From assembly GCF_001457415.1 (NCBI RefSeq), contig NZ_LN881723.1:1066531-1130530 (forward strand): a stretch of DNA of 64,000 nucleotides, written 5' to 3'. The DNA is from Gorillibacterium timonense (lineage in GTDB: Bacteria; Bacillota; Bacilli; Paenibacillales; NBRC-103111). This document shows positions 1 to 7,547 of the stretch, in pieces. The notes below the pieces were generated by a model. The model saw nothing but the letters and a program-made list of their open reading frames with translations, made no database searches and was not told the origin of the DNA. The position numbers and the translations under genes were made by a program. How positions within the stretch are numbered: the stretch's first letter is position 1; each line of letters starts with the position of its first letter.

Positions 1-341
1 CGGATTCCCTTTTGGACGAGATAGGGCCTGCCTGCCGCTACCTTCAGAATCGCCTTGTATAGGCTTCCCCTATCCTTGAACGAGCGCTTAACCAATCCTT
101 CTTGATACCGATATGGCTTCTCTGCCGATTTCACCAGCTCCACCTTGATGACGCCTTTGCCATGCATGCCGGATACGGGTTTCACGAATACCGTTCGATG
201 CCTCACCAGCATCGAGTCCAGAGTCGAGGGAGTCATTCTCTCCATCGGCAAGAGAAAAGGCCGAATTCGTTCGTTCTCCCGTAGAGCCGCCGTCTTCCTC
301 CATTTACTCGCCACATACCTGGGCATTGTCATCCACTCCAT
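1..341 (-). CDS. YheC/YheD-family ATP-grasp protein, N-terminal part (cut by window edge)
   Basis: This is an open frame of about 113 residues that runs off the left edge. It reads MEWMTMPRYVASKWRK, then LLPMERMTPSTLDSMLVR, then TVFVKPVSGMHGKGVIKVE. The last stretch is the Lys plus Gly-rich nucleotide loop of ATP-grasp proteins of the YheC/YheD type, which are endospore coat-associated in Bacillus. An in-frame TAA lies directly before the ATG at 341. The ATG at 326 (Met-Pro) has a better-placed GGAG, so the true start may be there. The function as a spore-associated ligase-like protein is inferred from the family; substrate and C-terminal catalytic residues lie outside the window. Confidence 0.72.
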   Translation of the reverse strand, partial: MEWMTMPRYVASKWRKTAALRENERIRPFLLPMERMTPSTLDSMLVRHRTVFVKPVSGMHGKGVIKVELVKSAEKPYRYQEGLVKRSFKDRGSLYKAILKVAAGRPYLVQKGI

Positions 342-535
342 TTAGTCCATCTCGCATTGCTCATCTCTCCATCTTATGAGATCGGTTTCGCGGCTGAATG
401 GGCTTTAGGGAAGGGCTCACGCCCCAGTTTTGCGACGCGAACGCGTTCGAGTTTCTGGGTAGGTTGCTGAAGAGCCGTCTCAAGCGAAGGTTCATGCTGT
501 TACCGTATCGTCGGCCAATCGTCCCCGCTTGCTGC

Positions 536-1243
536 TCAATAATAGGTGCCGTCCCGTTCTCCCGAGGAAACCTCCGTCATGAGCTCCTCGATCGATATCC
601 CCTGTTCTCTCAGCTCGTCGACAGCCGCATCCACACGGATGCGCCCGCCGTGAAAGAGAAGAACGCGATCGAACAGGTTGGCGAAATCCTCTACAAAATG
701 GGTAGCGACCAACACCAGCTCATCTCCGGTCAACTCCGCTGCGAGCTCATTTAGAAACCGCCGTCGCGTCGTCCCGTCTACTCCAAGAAACGGTTCATCG
801 AGCAGCAAATAATCAGCGCGTTTGGCAAAGCCGGCCGCCAGCTCCAGCTTGGCCCGCTGCCCCTTAGACAGAGTGCGGATTGGCTTGTTGGCCTCAAGCT
901 CGAAGGAATGGAGCAGCCGAGCATAGCGGACCGGATCAAACCGCGGATAAAACTCGGCTAGAAATTCACCGTAGGCCTGCGAATTCATCCCCGGCAGCCA
1001 GCTCCCCTCTTCTGTGACAAAGGCCATCCGGCTGTACTGCTCGACCGGAGGACAGCCATCCACCTGCACGGTTCCGTTCGATAGACGCCCAAGGCCCATC
1101 ACCATCTTCAAAAAGCTGGTTTTCCCGCTGCCGTTATCGCCCAGCACCCCGATGATTTCGCCGCGATTCAGCGTCAGACGGTCCACATAACAGGACACCT
1201 CCTTGCCCTTATAGCGCTTTTGCGCGCGAACGAGCTCGATCAT
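536..1243 (-). CDS. ABC transporter ATP-binding protein
   Basis: 235 residues forming one ABC ATPase domain. The Walker A loop GDNGSGKT is at about residues 35-42, the signature LSKGQ near 125 and the Walker B plus catalytic Glu YLLLDEP near 145; the H-loop His is in VATHFVED. The ATPase would drive a membrane permease, but no permease gene lies beside it. The ATG overlaps the stop of the preceding remnant by four bases (ATGA), and GGAGGG sits upstream, so the two were translationally coupled. The protein resembles stand-alone ATPases of GntR-linked ABC modules. Substrate is unknown. With no partner permease in view it may be an orphan left after a deletion. Confidence 0.85.
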   Translation of the reverse strand: MIELVRAQKRYKGKEVSCYVDRLTLNRGEIIGVLGDNGSGKTSFLKMVMGLGRLSNGTVQVDGCPPVEQYSRMAFVTEEGSWLPGMNSQAYGEFLAEFYPRFDPVRYARLLHSFELEANKPIRTLSKGQRAKLELAAGFAKRADYLLLDEPFLGVDGTTRRRFLNELAAELTGDELVLVATHFVEDFANLFDRVLLFHGGRIRVDAAVDELREQGISIEELMTEVSSGERDGTYY

Positions 1244-1779
1244 GGCTTGCCCTCCTGTTCCGGCGATTGAAACTTCACATGAGTGAAGCTCCGGTAATCC
1301 TTCTTGTTGAAGCTGGGATAACTCCGGTTGTAATCCTGCTGCTGATCCGTGAGAAGCTCCCCTTCATACAGCAGGCTTGAGCCGCGGTAGACCTCGACAA
1401 GAAAGACTTTGGGCCACTTGGTTGTAAACAGCTTGTCGTTGTCAGGATCGCGCCGATCGATAAACGGCTGCGCCAGATAAAGCTTTCCATTCCGGTATGC
1501 GACCGTCCCCGTTCCCTGTCCTATCCATGGATCGTTCGTTAGCAGCTTGTCGGACCGAACGACCCCAGCCTCGTTGACGAGCTTCACCCCAGCTGTCAGA
1601 TCGAAGGTGTAATAATGCGTGGTCCTCTCGCCTGTCCGACCGAAGTTCTGAGAGAACTCCAGCGTCAAGAGATGGGCTTCCGAGTCGGCGTAAGCCTTGT
1701 AAGATTCCTGCAGGATGGTTCCGTTCGATCTGACATCCGATGCTAGCAGAGAACTCCAAACCTTACGAGCAGTCGGTGT
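1240..1779 (-). pseudogene. 5'-truncated remnant of an ABC-module protein
   Basis: The frame is open from about 1779 to the stop at 1240 and reads as real protein, for example RKVWSSLLASDV, DSEAHLLTLEFSQNF and YRGSSLLYEGELL. It has no ATG, GTG or useful start near its beginning; the first possible start is a TTG at 1668 inside the conserved-looking stretch and without a ribosome site. The open frame begins right after the T-run of the prfC terminator. It overlaps the ABC ATPase gene by four bases, as an intact operon partner would. I infer that the 5' part, perhaps with membrane segments, was deleted and only the C-terminal extracytoplasmic-like domain remains. It could alternatively be a small protein of 142 residues from the TTG. 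Confidence 0.55.
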
Positions 1780-1781
1780 AT

Positions 1782-1817
1782 AAAAAAGCAGTCCATCCTC
1801 AGCGGAGGGCGGACTGC
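1782..1817 (-). terminator. Rho-independent terminator of prfC
   Basis: On the minus strand a stem with outer arms GCAGTCC and GGACTGC, and an inner CCTC/GAGG pairing, is followed by TTTTTT. It lies 130 bases after the prfC stop. Confidence 0.8.
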
Positions 1818-1945
1818 CTTCGATTGTTGGGTACTCATTCTTTTTCGGTACCGATAATCAGCGATCCGCTTGATCCTCGACCCGACAACCCAATGGTTCA
1901 CCGATCACTGATTTAAGAGGATTTTATCGCTGCAGAAGCTGTTGA

Positions 1946-3538
1946 TTAAGGCGCTGTCTCCAAGAATTTCACATTGGGAAGCTTCTCCATCGCCGTCCGA
2001 AGCGCATATTCGTTCTCGAACAAGGCGACGAGATTGTCCTTCTTATCTTTCACCAACGTGGAATTGACCCGGAACTTCGCCGGGTCGATATCGTCTCCAA
2101 CCAGCCAGCGGGCAAACTGATAAGTCATTCGTTGAAGCTGGACCTCGACGCCGTATTCGCCTCTCATCCGGTACTCGAACACTTCAAATTGAAGCTGTCC
2201 GACTACGCCGAGGATGGTGTCGTCGAAGCTGACGGTGCGGAATACCTGAATCGTCCCTTCCTCCGTCAGTTGCTCGATCCCCTTTTGGTATTGCTTGTGC
2301 TTGAGGGCGTTCTTCACCGTCACCTTGCTGAACAGCTCAGGCGAGAAGGTCGGCAGCTCATTGAAATGAATATCGCCGAGCTGGCTCAGTGTATCGCCGA
2401 TGCGGAAGATGCCTGGATCGAACAGCCCGATGATATCGCCTGGATAGGCGTATTCAACGATGTCGCGGTCTTGGGCGAGGAACTGCTGCGGCTGCGACAG
2501 CTTGATGTCTTTGCCCGCACGAATATGCTTCACAGTCATGCCGCGCTCGAACTTGCCGGAGACGATGCGCAGGAAGGCGATCCGGTCGCGGTGCGCCGGG
2601 TTCATATTAGCCTGGATCTTGAAGATGTAGCCGCTGAAGCCCTCCGCTAGCGGGTCGATCGAGCCGTCACCTTCAATACCGCGCGGAGCAGGAGTCGGAG
2701 CGAGCTCCAAGAAGTTCTCGAGGAAGGTCTGCACCCCGAAATTGTTGATGGCGCTGCCGAAGAAGACCGGAGTAAGCTCGCCGCGGTTGACGCGTTCCTG
2801 ATCGAACGGGTCGCCGGCCACATCAAGCAGCTCCAGGTCCTCGCAGAGCTTGCCGTACAGGTATTCGCCGGCGATTTCCTTTACCAGCGAGTCCTCATAA
2901 CCTTCGACCTGCCGCACCTCGACGTTCACATGCTCGCCGCCGCCGCCCTGGAACAGCTCCAGGCGCGTCTTCGCGCGGTCATAGACGCCGCAGAACTGCT
3001 TGCCGGAGCCGATCGGCCAGTTCATTGGATGGGAACGGATGCCGAGCACCTCTTCCAGCTCCTCCAAGAGCTCGAAGGGATCGCGGCCTTCGCGGTCCAT
3101 CTTGTTGATGAAGGTGAAGATCGGGATGCCGCGTTTGCTGCACACCTGGAACAGCTTCTTGGTCTGAGCCTCGACACCCTTGGCGGAGTCGATGATCATG
3201 ACCGCGCAGTCCGCAGCCGTAAGCGTCCGGTACGTGTCTTCACTGAAGTCTTGGTGACCCGGGGTATCGAGGATGTTGACCCGGCAGCCGTTATAATCGA
3301 ATTGCAGCACGCTGGAGGTAACAGAGATCCCTCTCTGCTTCTCGATCTCCATCCAGTCGGAGGTGGCGTGGCGGCTGGCCTTTCGCCCCTTGACCGTTCC
3401 GGCTTCCCGGATCGCTCCCCCGAACAGGAGCAGCTTCTCGGTCAATGTCGTTTTCCCCGCATCCGGGTGGGAGATGATGGCGAAGGTGCGCCGCTTGGCA
3501 ACCTCTTGGAGCATTTCTTTATTGGAAGAACTCGTCAT
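1946..3538 (-). CDS. prfC: Peptide chain release factor 3
   Basis: 530 residues. RF3 is a translational GTPase that removes RF1 or RF2 from the ribosome after peptide release, in the cytoplasm. Visible GTPase motifs are G1 HPDAGKTT, G2-region RGISVTSS, G3 DTPGHQDF and G4 NKMDREGRD, followed by the RF3-type domains II and III up to the C-terminal LPNVKFLETAP. Length matches the family. I chose the ATG at 3538. A consensus-like promoter has its -10 at 3580-3585, so transcription would begin about at the GTG at 3571 and leave that codon no leader. The ATG at 3538 has AAAGGA 11 bases upstream. It is transcribed alone and ends at its own terminator. Confidence 0.95.
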   Translation of the reverse strand: MTSSSNKEMLQEVAKRRTFAIISHPDAGKTTLTEKLLLFGGAIREAGTVKGRKASRHATSDWMEIEKQRGISVTSSVLQFDYNGCRVNILDTPGHQDFSEDTYRTLTAADCAVMIIDSAKGVEAQTKKLFQVCSKRGIPIFTFINKMDREGRDPFELLEELEEVLGIRSHPMNWPIGSGKQFCGVYDRAKTRLELFQGGGGEHVNVEVRQVEGYEDSLVKEIAGEYLYGKLCEDLELLDVAGDPFDQERVNRGELTPVFFGSAINNFGVQTFLENFLELAPTPAPRGIEGDGSIDPLAEGFSGYIFKIQANMNPAHRDRIAFLRIVSGKFERGMTVKHIRAGKDIKLSQPQQFLAQDRDIVEYAYPGDIIGLFDPGIFRIGDTLSQLGDIHFNELPTFSPELFSKVTVKNALKHKQYQKGIEQLTEEGTIQVFRTVSFDDTILGVVGQLQFEVFEYRMRGEYGVEVQLQRMTYQFARWLVGDDIDPAKFRVNSTLVKDKKDNLVALFENEYALRTAMEKLPNVKFLETAP

Positions 3539-3579
3539 TTCATCGTAAATCCTTTCGCTCGGAAAATTCACACCCGTTT

Positions 3580-3608
3580 ATTATACCTTGTTCGTTCTCC
3601 GCTTCCAA
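3580..3608 (-). promoter_or_regulatory. SigA-type promoter of prfC
   Basis: TTGGAA (3608-3603) and TATAAT (3585-3580) on the minus strand with a 17-base spacer. Its position argues against the upstream GTG start of prfC. Confidence 0.75.
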
Positions 3609-3640
3609 CCCGGCTTTTCACATCGAACCCGAAAGTTGCC

Positions 3641-4474
3641 TCATCCCGTAAAACGAAAATCGCACAGCAGAGGAAAATGATCGGACGGATAGACCCCTTC
3701 CCGATTGTCCCCAAGGATTCCGTGACGCAGCACCTGAACGTCTCCGCGGTAAAAAAGATGATCGATGGTTCGAAACATGCGATTGTTCTCCTGCATAAGC
3801 CGGTGAGCGTCTGTCCCATAAAGCTCCATGTTAAAACGATGGTACGAAAAAGGCATACCGGTACAGACCACCTGTTCCGCGCGGGAGGAATCTAGAAATC
3901 CCGAAGACAAAATCTCCTGATAAGCAGGCGTCTGCTCGGATGAGTTAAAGTCTCCGCAAAACAAAGTGGCGCAAGGGGGCACCTTGGCCGAAAGCTCCTG
4001 CTGCAGGGTACTCACGCTGTTTCGATTGGCGGTTATCCCGACATGATCGTAGTGCGTGTTCGCGAGGACAAAGGGGCGCTCCATTGATTCGTGCTGCAGC
4101 AGCTTCCAAACAGCCGTGCGAGGGCATTTCGCATCCCAACCGATGCTTCCGGCAAGGTGTGGAGTCTCCGACAGCCAAAAATGGCCCCGGTCCAGCTCCC
4201 GAAACATCCCTTTTCGGTGAAAAATCGGGACTTGTTCCCCGTCCGCTCGTCCGTCATTTCGTCCGACTCCAAACCCTTCATAGTCCGGGAGTTCCTCCGC
4301 CAAAAACAGCTTTTGATGCTCGAGCGCTTCCTGGATGCAGATCAGATCAGGATTGTGCGCTTTGATCAGATCCACGATTTGACGCTTCCTGCACTCCCAG
4401 GAATAAGGCGCATCCGTTCTTCGATCCACGAGAATATTGAAGGAAAGCAATCTCATGACAGGGGAAAGACTCAT
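3641..4474 (-). CDS. Endonuclease/exonuclease/phosphatase family hydrolase
   Basis: 277 residues of the Mg-dependent DNase I-like (EEP) superfamily. Visible motifs are LLSFNI with the metal-contacting Asn near residue 12, LICIQEA with the catalytic Glu near 48, NTHYDHVG, CGDFNS with Asp and Asn, and the C-terminal SDHFPLLCDF with the Asp-His pair. All expected catalytic positions are present, so the enzyme should be active as a phosphodiesterase. The substrate cannot be read from the sequence; DNA, phospholipid and sugar-phosphate users all occur in this family. No signal peptide, so cytoplasmic. It starts five bases after the upstream transporter gene with GGAGGG overlapping that stop, which indicates an operon. 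Confidence 0.85.
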   Translation of the reverse strand: MSLSPVMRLLSFNILVDRRTDAPYSWECRKRQIVDLIKAHNPDLICIQEALEHQKLFLAEELPDYEGFGVGRNDGRADGEQVPIFHRKGMFRELDRGHFWLSETPHLAGSIGWDAKCPRTAVWKLLQHESMERPFVLANTHYDHVGITANRNSVSTLQQELSAKVPPCATLFCGDFNSSEQTPAYQEILSSGFLDSSRAEQVVCTGMPFSYHRFNMELYGTDAHRLMQENNRMFRTIDHLFYRGDVQVLRHGILGDNREGVYPSDHFPLLCDFRFTG

Positions 4475-4479
4475 CTTCT

Positions 4480-5238
4480 TTACCCTCCGATCAGCTTCGC
4501 GATGAAGAAGGCAACCGCAGCTGCCGCTCCCCCCACAAGCGTGGTAGAGATGGCGCTTTTAAGGGCATGCGTTCCCATGAACTTGCCCTTGCCGAATCCG
4601 AAGACGAATAGCGCAATGAGGGTCAGGATGATGGACAGCGTGAGCGCGGTCCTCATCTCGTCAATCAGGATGTAGGGCGACAGCGGAATCAAGCCGCCGA
4701 CCACATACGACAGCCCGATGGTAATCGAGCTGTTGCGGGCGCGCTTCGGTTCCGGCTTTTCAAGCCCCAGCTCGTGACGCATCATGAATTCAGTCCAGCG
4801 GTCCGGGTCCGAGCAGATCGCGTCAGTCGCCCGCTCCAGCACCTCGTCCTGAAGGCCCCACGACCGGAAGACGTCCTCTACTTCTTGACGCTCGCGGGCG
4901 GGCAGATGATCGATCTCCCACCGTTCGCGCGCTTCTTCGGAGATATAGTGCTCCTCCTCCGTCTTGGCTGCGAGGAAGCCGCCAAGTCCCATGGCAATGC
5001 AGCCAGCCGCTATTTCGGCGAGCCCCGCCACCACGACTGTCCACGTATGCGACAGCGCTCCGGACAAACCCGCCGCCAGAGCGAAGGGGACGGTCAATCC
5101 ATCCGACATGCCGATGACGATATCGCGGACCATGTCTGAAGCCGTGAAATGCTCCTCCTTGTGCTCATGCGTGCTATGTGAGACCCTAAATTCCTCACGA
5201 CTTTCCGAATCGGGCATTTCTTGCCGGTGTTCCTCCAT
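4480..5238 (-). CDS. VIT1/CCC1 transporter family protein
   Basis: 252 residues. A charged His-rich N-terminus (STHEHKEEH) precedes VRDIVIGMSDGLTVPFALAA, the conserved first helix of VIT1/CCC1 iron and manganese carriers. There are about five membrane segments: two near residues 38-95, then a soluble Glu-rich loop at 95-165 with the YISEEARERWEI and DRWTEFMMRHELGL metal-site helices, then three more to the end. The likely role is export or sequestration of Fe2+ or Mn2+ at the membrane. Start supported by GGGAGGAATAAGG. It leads a two-gene operon with the EEP hydrolase. A repeat element with terminal inverted repeats lies 20 bases upstream of the start. Confidence 0.87.
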   Translation of the reverse strand: MEEHRQEMPDSESREEFRVSHSTHEHKEEHFTASDMVRDIVIGMSDGLTVPFALAAGLSGALSHTWTVVVAGLAEIAAGCIAMGLGGFLAAKTEEEHYISEEARERWEIDHLPARERQEVEDVFRSWGLQDEVLERATDAICSDPDRWTEFMMRHELGLEKPEPKRARNSSITIGLSYVVGGLIPLSPYILIDEMRTALTLSIILTLIALFVFGFGKGKFMGTHALKSAISTTLVGGAAAAVAFFIAKLIGG

Positions 5239-5258
5239 CCTTATTCCTCCCTCTATAT

Positions 5259-5357
5259 CTAGTACGCTGTCAACCTAAATCATGTGGATACGAAGCGGCG
5301 TCAATCGGTATGAGAAGGGGTGCGATAAACACCGTTTTTGAGTTGACAGAGTACTAG
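5259..5357 (-). repeat. Interspersed repeat element, copy A (MITE-like)
   Basis: A 99-bp element bounded by 16-base inverted repeats that match at 15 positions (5259-5274 and 5342-5357, arms CTAGTACGCTGTCAAC and GTTGACAGAGTACTAG). The inside carries the family core, on the plus strand GTGGATACG, then GTCAATCGGTAT, then GGGGTGCGATAA. Three related copies lie at 6687-6796, 23321-23416 and 29283-29383, all intergenic. It contains no gene. No clear target-site duplication is visible. Confidence 0.6.
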
Positions 5358-5741
5358 GTATCCGGATTGTTTGGGTCAACACAAGTTCAGCCTTAACCCA
5401 GAGTGCACCCTTCTGGCGGCACTGTCAAGAGTCCGCCTGCATCGTGCGGCGAAACCGTTAGATAATCTGGACAGCAGGCCGAAGCATTCGTTTCATCCAA
5501 GCTTCCAGACTCCGAATAACACCGAAGCTTATTCATTGTTTCGGAGTTCACAGTAAAAGCCGATTCGATCCCCAACTGGTGCAGATTTGATTCTGCAATT
5601 TCTCTTCTCTTTCCGGGAGACGTGCCTTATAATTTGGTGAGCCTATATGCGCTTATGCGAGGCTAACAGACGCGCGAAGGGGTCTGCCGGCGCGGTAGCG
5701 CCATCAGATGCGCCATCATTCATAGCTTCGGGAGGCATGTC
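5358..5741 (+). other. Gene-free region with promoter and possible structured leader of the EamA gene
   Basis: I see no coding signal in these 384 bases. A TATAAT at 5628-5633 sits about 17 bases after a weak TTCTCT. The roughly 100-base leader that would follow contains two possible hairpins, AGCCT/AGGCT near 5645-5665 and GGCGC/GCGCC near 5690-5702. It does not match any riboswitch I recognise. Confidence 0.4.
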
Positions 5742-6683
5742 GTGAACAAAAACGTCTACACAAATGGAAAATTCGTGGCTGCCGTGGCTACGTTATGCTG
5801 CTTGCTGTGGGGAAGCGCCTTTCCCTCAGTCAAGCTTGGGCTGGATTGGTTTCAGATCGGATTGGAGGACATCCCCTCCAAATTTGTCTTCGCCGGCTAC
5901 CGCTTTATGCTTGCAGGGGCCGTCCTTTTGGCGGCAGCCAAGGTGCTCGGAATCCGAATTCTGCGTCTTGCGCCGAAGGATTGGGCCGGCTTAACCGCTC
6001 TCGGGCTTTTTCAGACAGGGGTGCAGTATTTGTTTTTCTATATCGGAGTAGCGCACACGACCGGGGTAAAAGGCTCGATCATGAATGCGACCACGACCTT
6101 TTTCAGCGTGCTGCTGGCGCATTTCCTCTACAAGAACGACCGGCTAACCCCGAATAAGGTCGGCGGCTGTCTGCTCGGCTTTCTCGGCGTTGTCCTGGTT
6201 AATTTCCACACGGATCTGCTCGATTTCTCGTTCCGTCTGAATGGCGAAGGCTTTATAATCATCGCAGCCCTCGTCTTTTCGATAGCGGCCCTCTATAGCA
6301 AGAGACTAGCCGGTCGCATCGATGTCATCGTCATCACTGGCTACAGCCTTTTGATCGGCGGGGTTGCACTTACGGTGACGGGTCTGCTCGGCGGCGGGCG
6401 AGTGACTCATTTTACCTTGAGTTCCGCCGCACTGCTTCTGTATCTGGCGCTGCTATCCTCAGTTGCCTTTTGCCTGTGGAATCTGCTGCTGAAATACAAC
6501 AAGGTTGGGCAGGTATCCGTCTACAACTTCCTCATTCCCGTTTTCGGCTCCCTGCTGTCCGCCCTCTTTCTTGGCGAAACAATCCTGGAGATGAAGAATC
6601 TCATCGCCCTTCTGCTTGTCTGCGGGGGTATAGCCCTGGTCTATCGGAAAAGCCGCGGCCGAAAAGCAATACCTGCCAAATGA
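5742..6683 (+). CDS. EamA/DMT-family transporter
   Basis: 313 residues with about ten hydrophobic helices in two EamA repeats, the drug/metabolite transporter fold. The first repeat starts at AAVATLCCLLWGSAFPSVK and the second at IIAALVFSIAALYSKRLAG. The protein most likely exports a small metabolite or amino acid across the cytoplasmic membrane; the substrate cannot be inferred. GTG start with GGGAGG seven bases upstream. The gene stands alone, with its own promoter-like -10 at 5628 and a shared terminator at 6818-6864. A copy of the interspersed repeat family begins just after the stop codon. Confidence 0.87.
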   Translation: MNKNVYTNGKFVAAVATLCCLLWGSAFPSVKLGLDWFQIGLEDIPSKFVFAGYRFMLAGAVLLAAAKVLGIRILRLAPKDWAGLTALGLFQTGVQYLFFYIGVAHTTGVKGSIMNATTTFFSVLLAHFLYKNDRLTPNKVGGCLLGFLGVVLVNFHTDLLDFSFRLNGEGFIIIAALVFSIAALYSKRLAGRIDVIVITGYSLLIGGVALTVTGLLGGGRVTHFTLSSAALLLYLALLSSVAFCLWNLLLKYNKVGQVSVYNFLIPVFGSLLSALFLGETILEMKNLIALLLVCGGIALVYRKSRGRKAIPAK

Positions 6684-6686
6684 ACT

Positions 6687-6796
6687 GCGAGTACGCCTTC
6701 AACGAACAGCCTTGGTTTCTGAACCTAGTCTTTCCACCTAGTCCCATACCAATCGACACCGATCGTATCCGCACGATTAAGGCAGGAAGCACACGA
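6687..6796 (+). repeat. Interspersed repeat element, copy B
   Basis: This copy is in the opposite orientation to copy A. It starts with GCGAGTACGCCTTCAAC, contains the core CATACCAATCGACACC and ends near GATTAAGGCAGG. It holds an internal inverted pair, ATACCAATCG at 6746-6755 and CGATTGGTAT at 6794-6803. It lies directly after the EamA stop and before the terminator. Confidence 0.5.
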
Positions 6797-6817
6797 TTGG
6801 TATCGAATAAAAGCCAT

Positions 6818-6864
6818 GAAAAAAAAGGTCGAGTGAAGGAAATCCCTCCTTCTGCTCGACCTTT
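6818..6864 (-). terminator. Rho-independent terminator, probably bidirectional
   Basis: Stem GGTCGAG(T)GAAGGA with TCCTTC(TG)CTCGACC. On the minus strand it is followed by eight T, so it mainly ends the cyclase-zwf operon. On the plus strand it can also stop the EamA transcript. Confidence 0.85.
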
Positions 6865-6876
6865 GCTAATTTGCTC

Positions 6877-7503
6877 TTATCCGTTTCCGAGCAAAAACGC
6901 CCGGGCCGGAGCCGCATCGATACCGGTCAGCTTCAGCGGCGCAATGACCATGAAATAGCTGCCGCCGGGTACATCCTTCAACCGTAAGCCTTCCACGACT
7001 TGAATGCGGTTCGCCAGAAGAGACCGATGCGTTCCGTAATGGGGCTGAGCGCGTTCAATGCCGAGTCCGTCGGTTCCTACGCCCTTCACGCCGATTTCGC
7101 TCAAATAAACGGCTCCATCCTCTTTCAGATAGATGAACTCGAAATCGAATTCCTCGGAGAGGGAGTTGCGCGTCTTGAACAGCAGCCATTCGCCCGCCTG
7201 AATGCCAAACGGCTCCAAGTCCGCCTTGGTGATTCCGTCCGTCACAGCGGTCAGATCCAGCACACGAGCCGGACCGACCAGCGATTCCAGCGGAATCGAC
7301 TCAATGGTTTCTCCGCCGGCAATCATATGCAGCGGAGCGTCGATATGCGTACCCGTGTGGGCATCGAGCGCGATCCTCGTCTCATGGGCTTTTCCCGTCA
7401 CATGATCCGACATCGTCGTGAACACCGGACGCTTCTCGTCCTTGTTCTTGTAGACCTGCATATCCGGTTTGATCGTCATCGATATATCGTAAAAGGTAAA
7501 CAT
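6877..7503 (-). CDS. Cyclase/KynB-like metal-dependent hydrolase
   Basis: 208 residues of the cyclase family (Pfam PF04199), which includes kynurenine formamidase KynB. The defining metal motif is HTGTHIDAPLH at about residues 46-56; further conserved residues occur in GVGTDGLGIE and LLEGL-like strands near the end. The family hydrolyses amide or ester bonds with a Zn or Mn centre; the actual substrate is not determinable, and no tryptophan degradation genes are nearby. Start ATG at 7503 with a strong AGGAGG eight bases upstream; an in-frame longer reading upstream is an artefact overlapping zwf. It is 44 bases downstream of zwf, so probably cotranscribed. Confidence 0.85.
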   Translation of the reverse strand: MFTFYDISMTIKPDMQVYKNKDEKRPVFTTMSDHVTGKAHETRIALDAHTGTHIDAPLHMIAGGETIESIPLESLVGPARVLDLTAVTDGITKADLEPFGIQAGEWLLFKTRNSLSEEFDFEFIYLKEDGAVYLSEIGVKGVGTDGLGIERAQPHYGTHRSLLANRIQVVEGLRLKDVPGGSYFMVIAPLKLTGIDAAPARAFLLGNG

Positions 7504-7547
7504 ATTCGCTCCTCCTGTCTCTCGTTGATTCATCCGCTTTTCTCCGC

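Noticed and set aside
5634..5741. Riboswitch in the leader of the EamA gene
   Set aside because: Hairpins can be drawn, but no conserved loop or core of a known riboswitch (for example guanidine, S-box or purine) is present.
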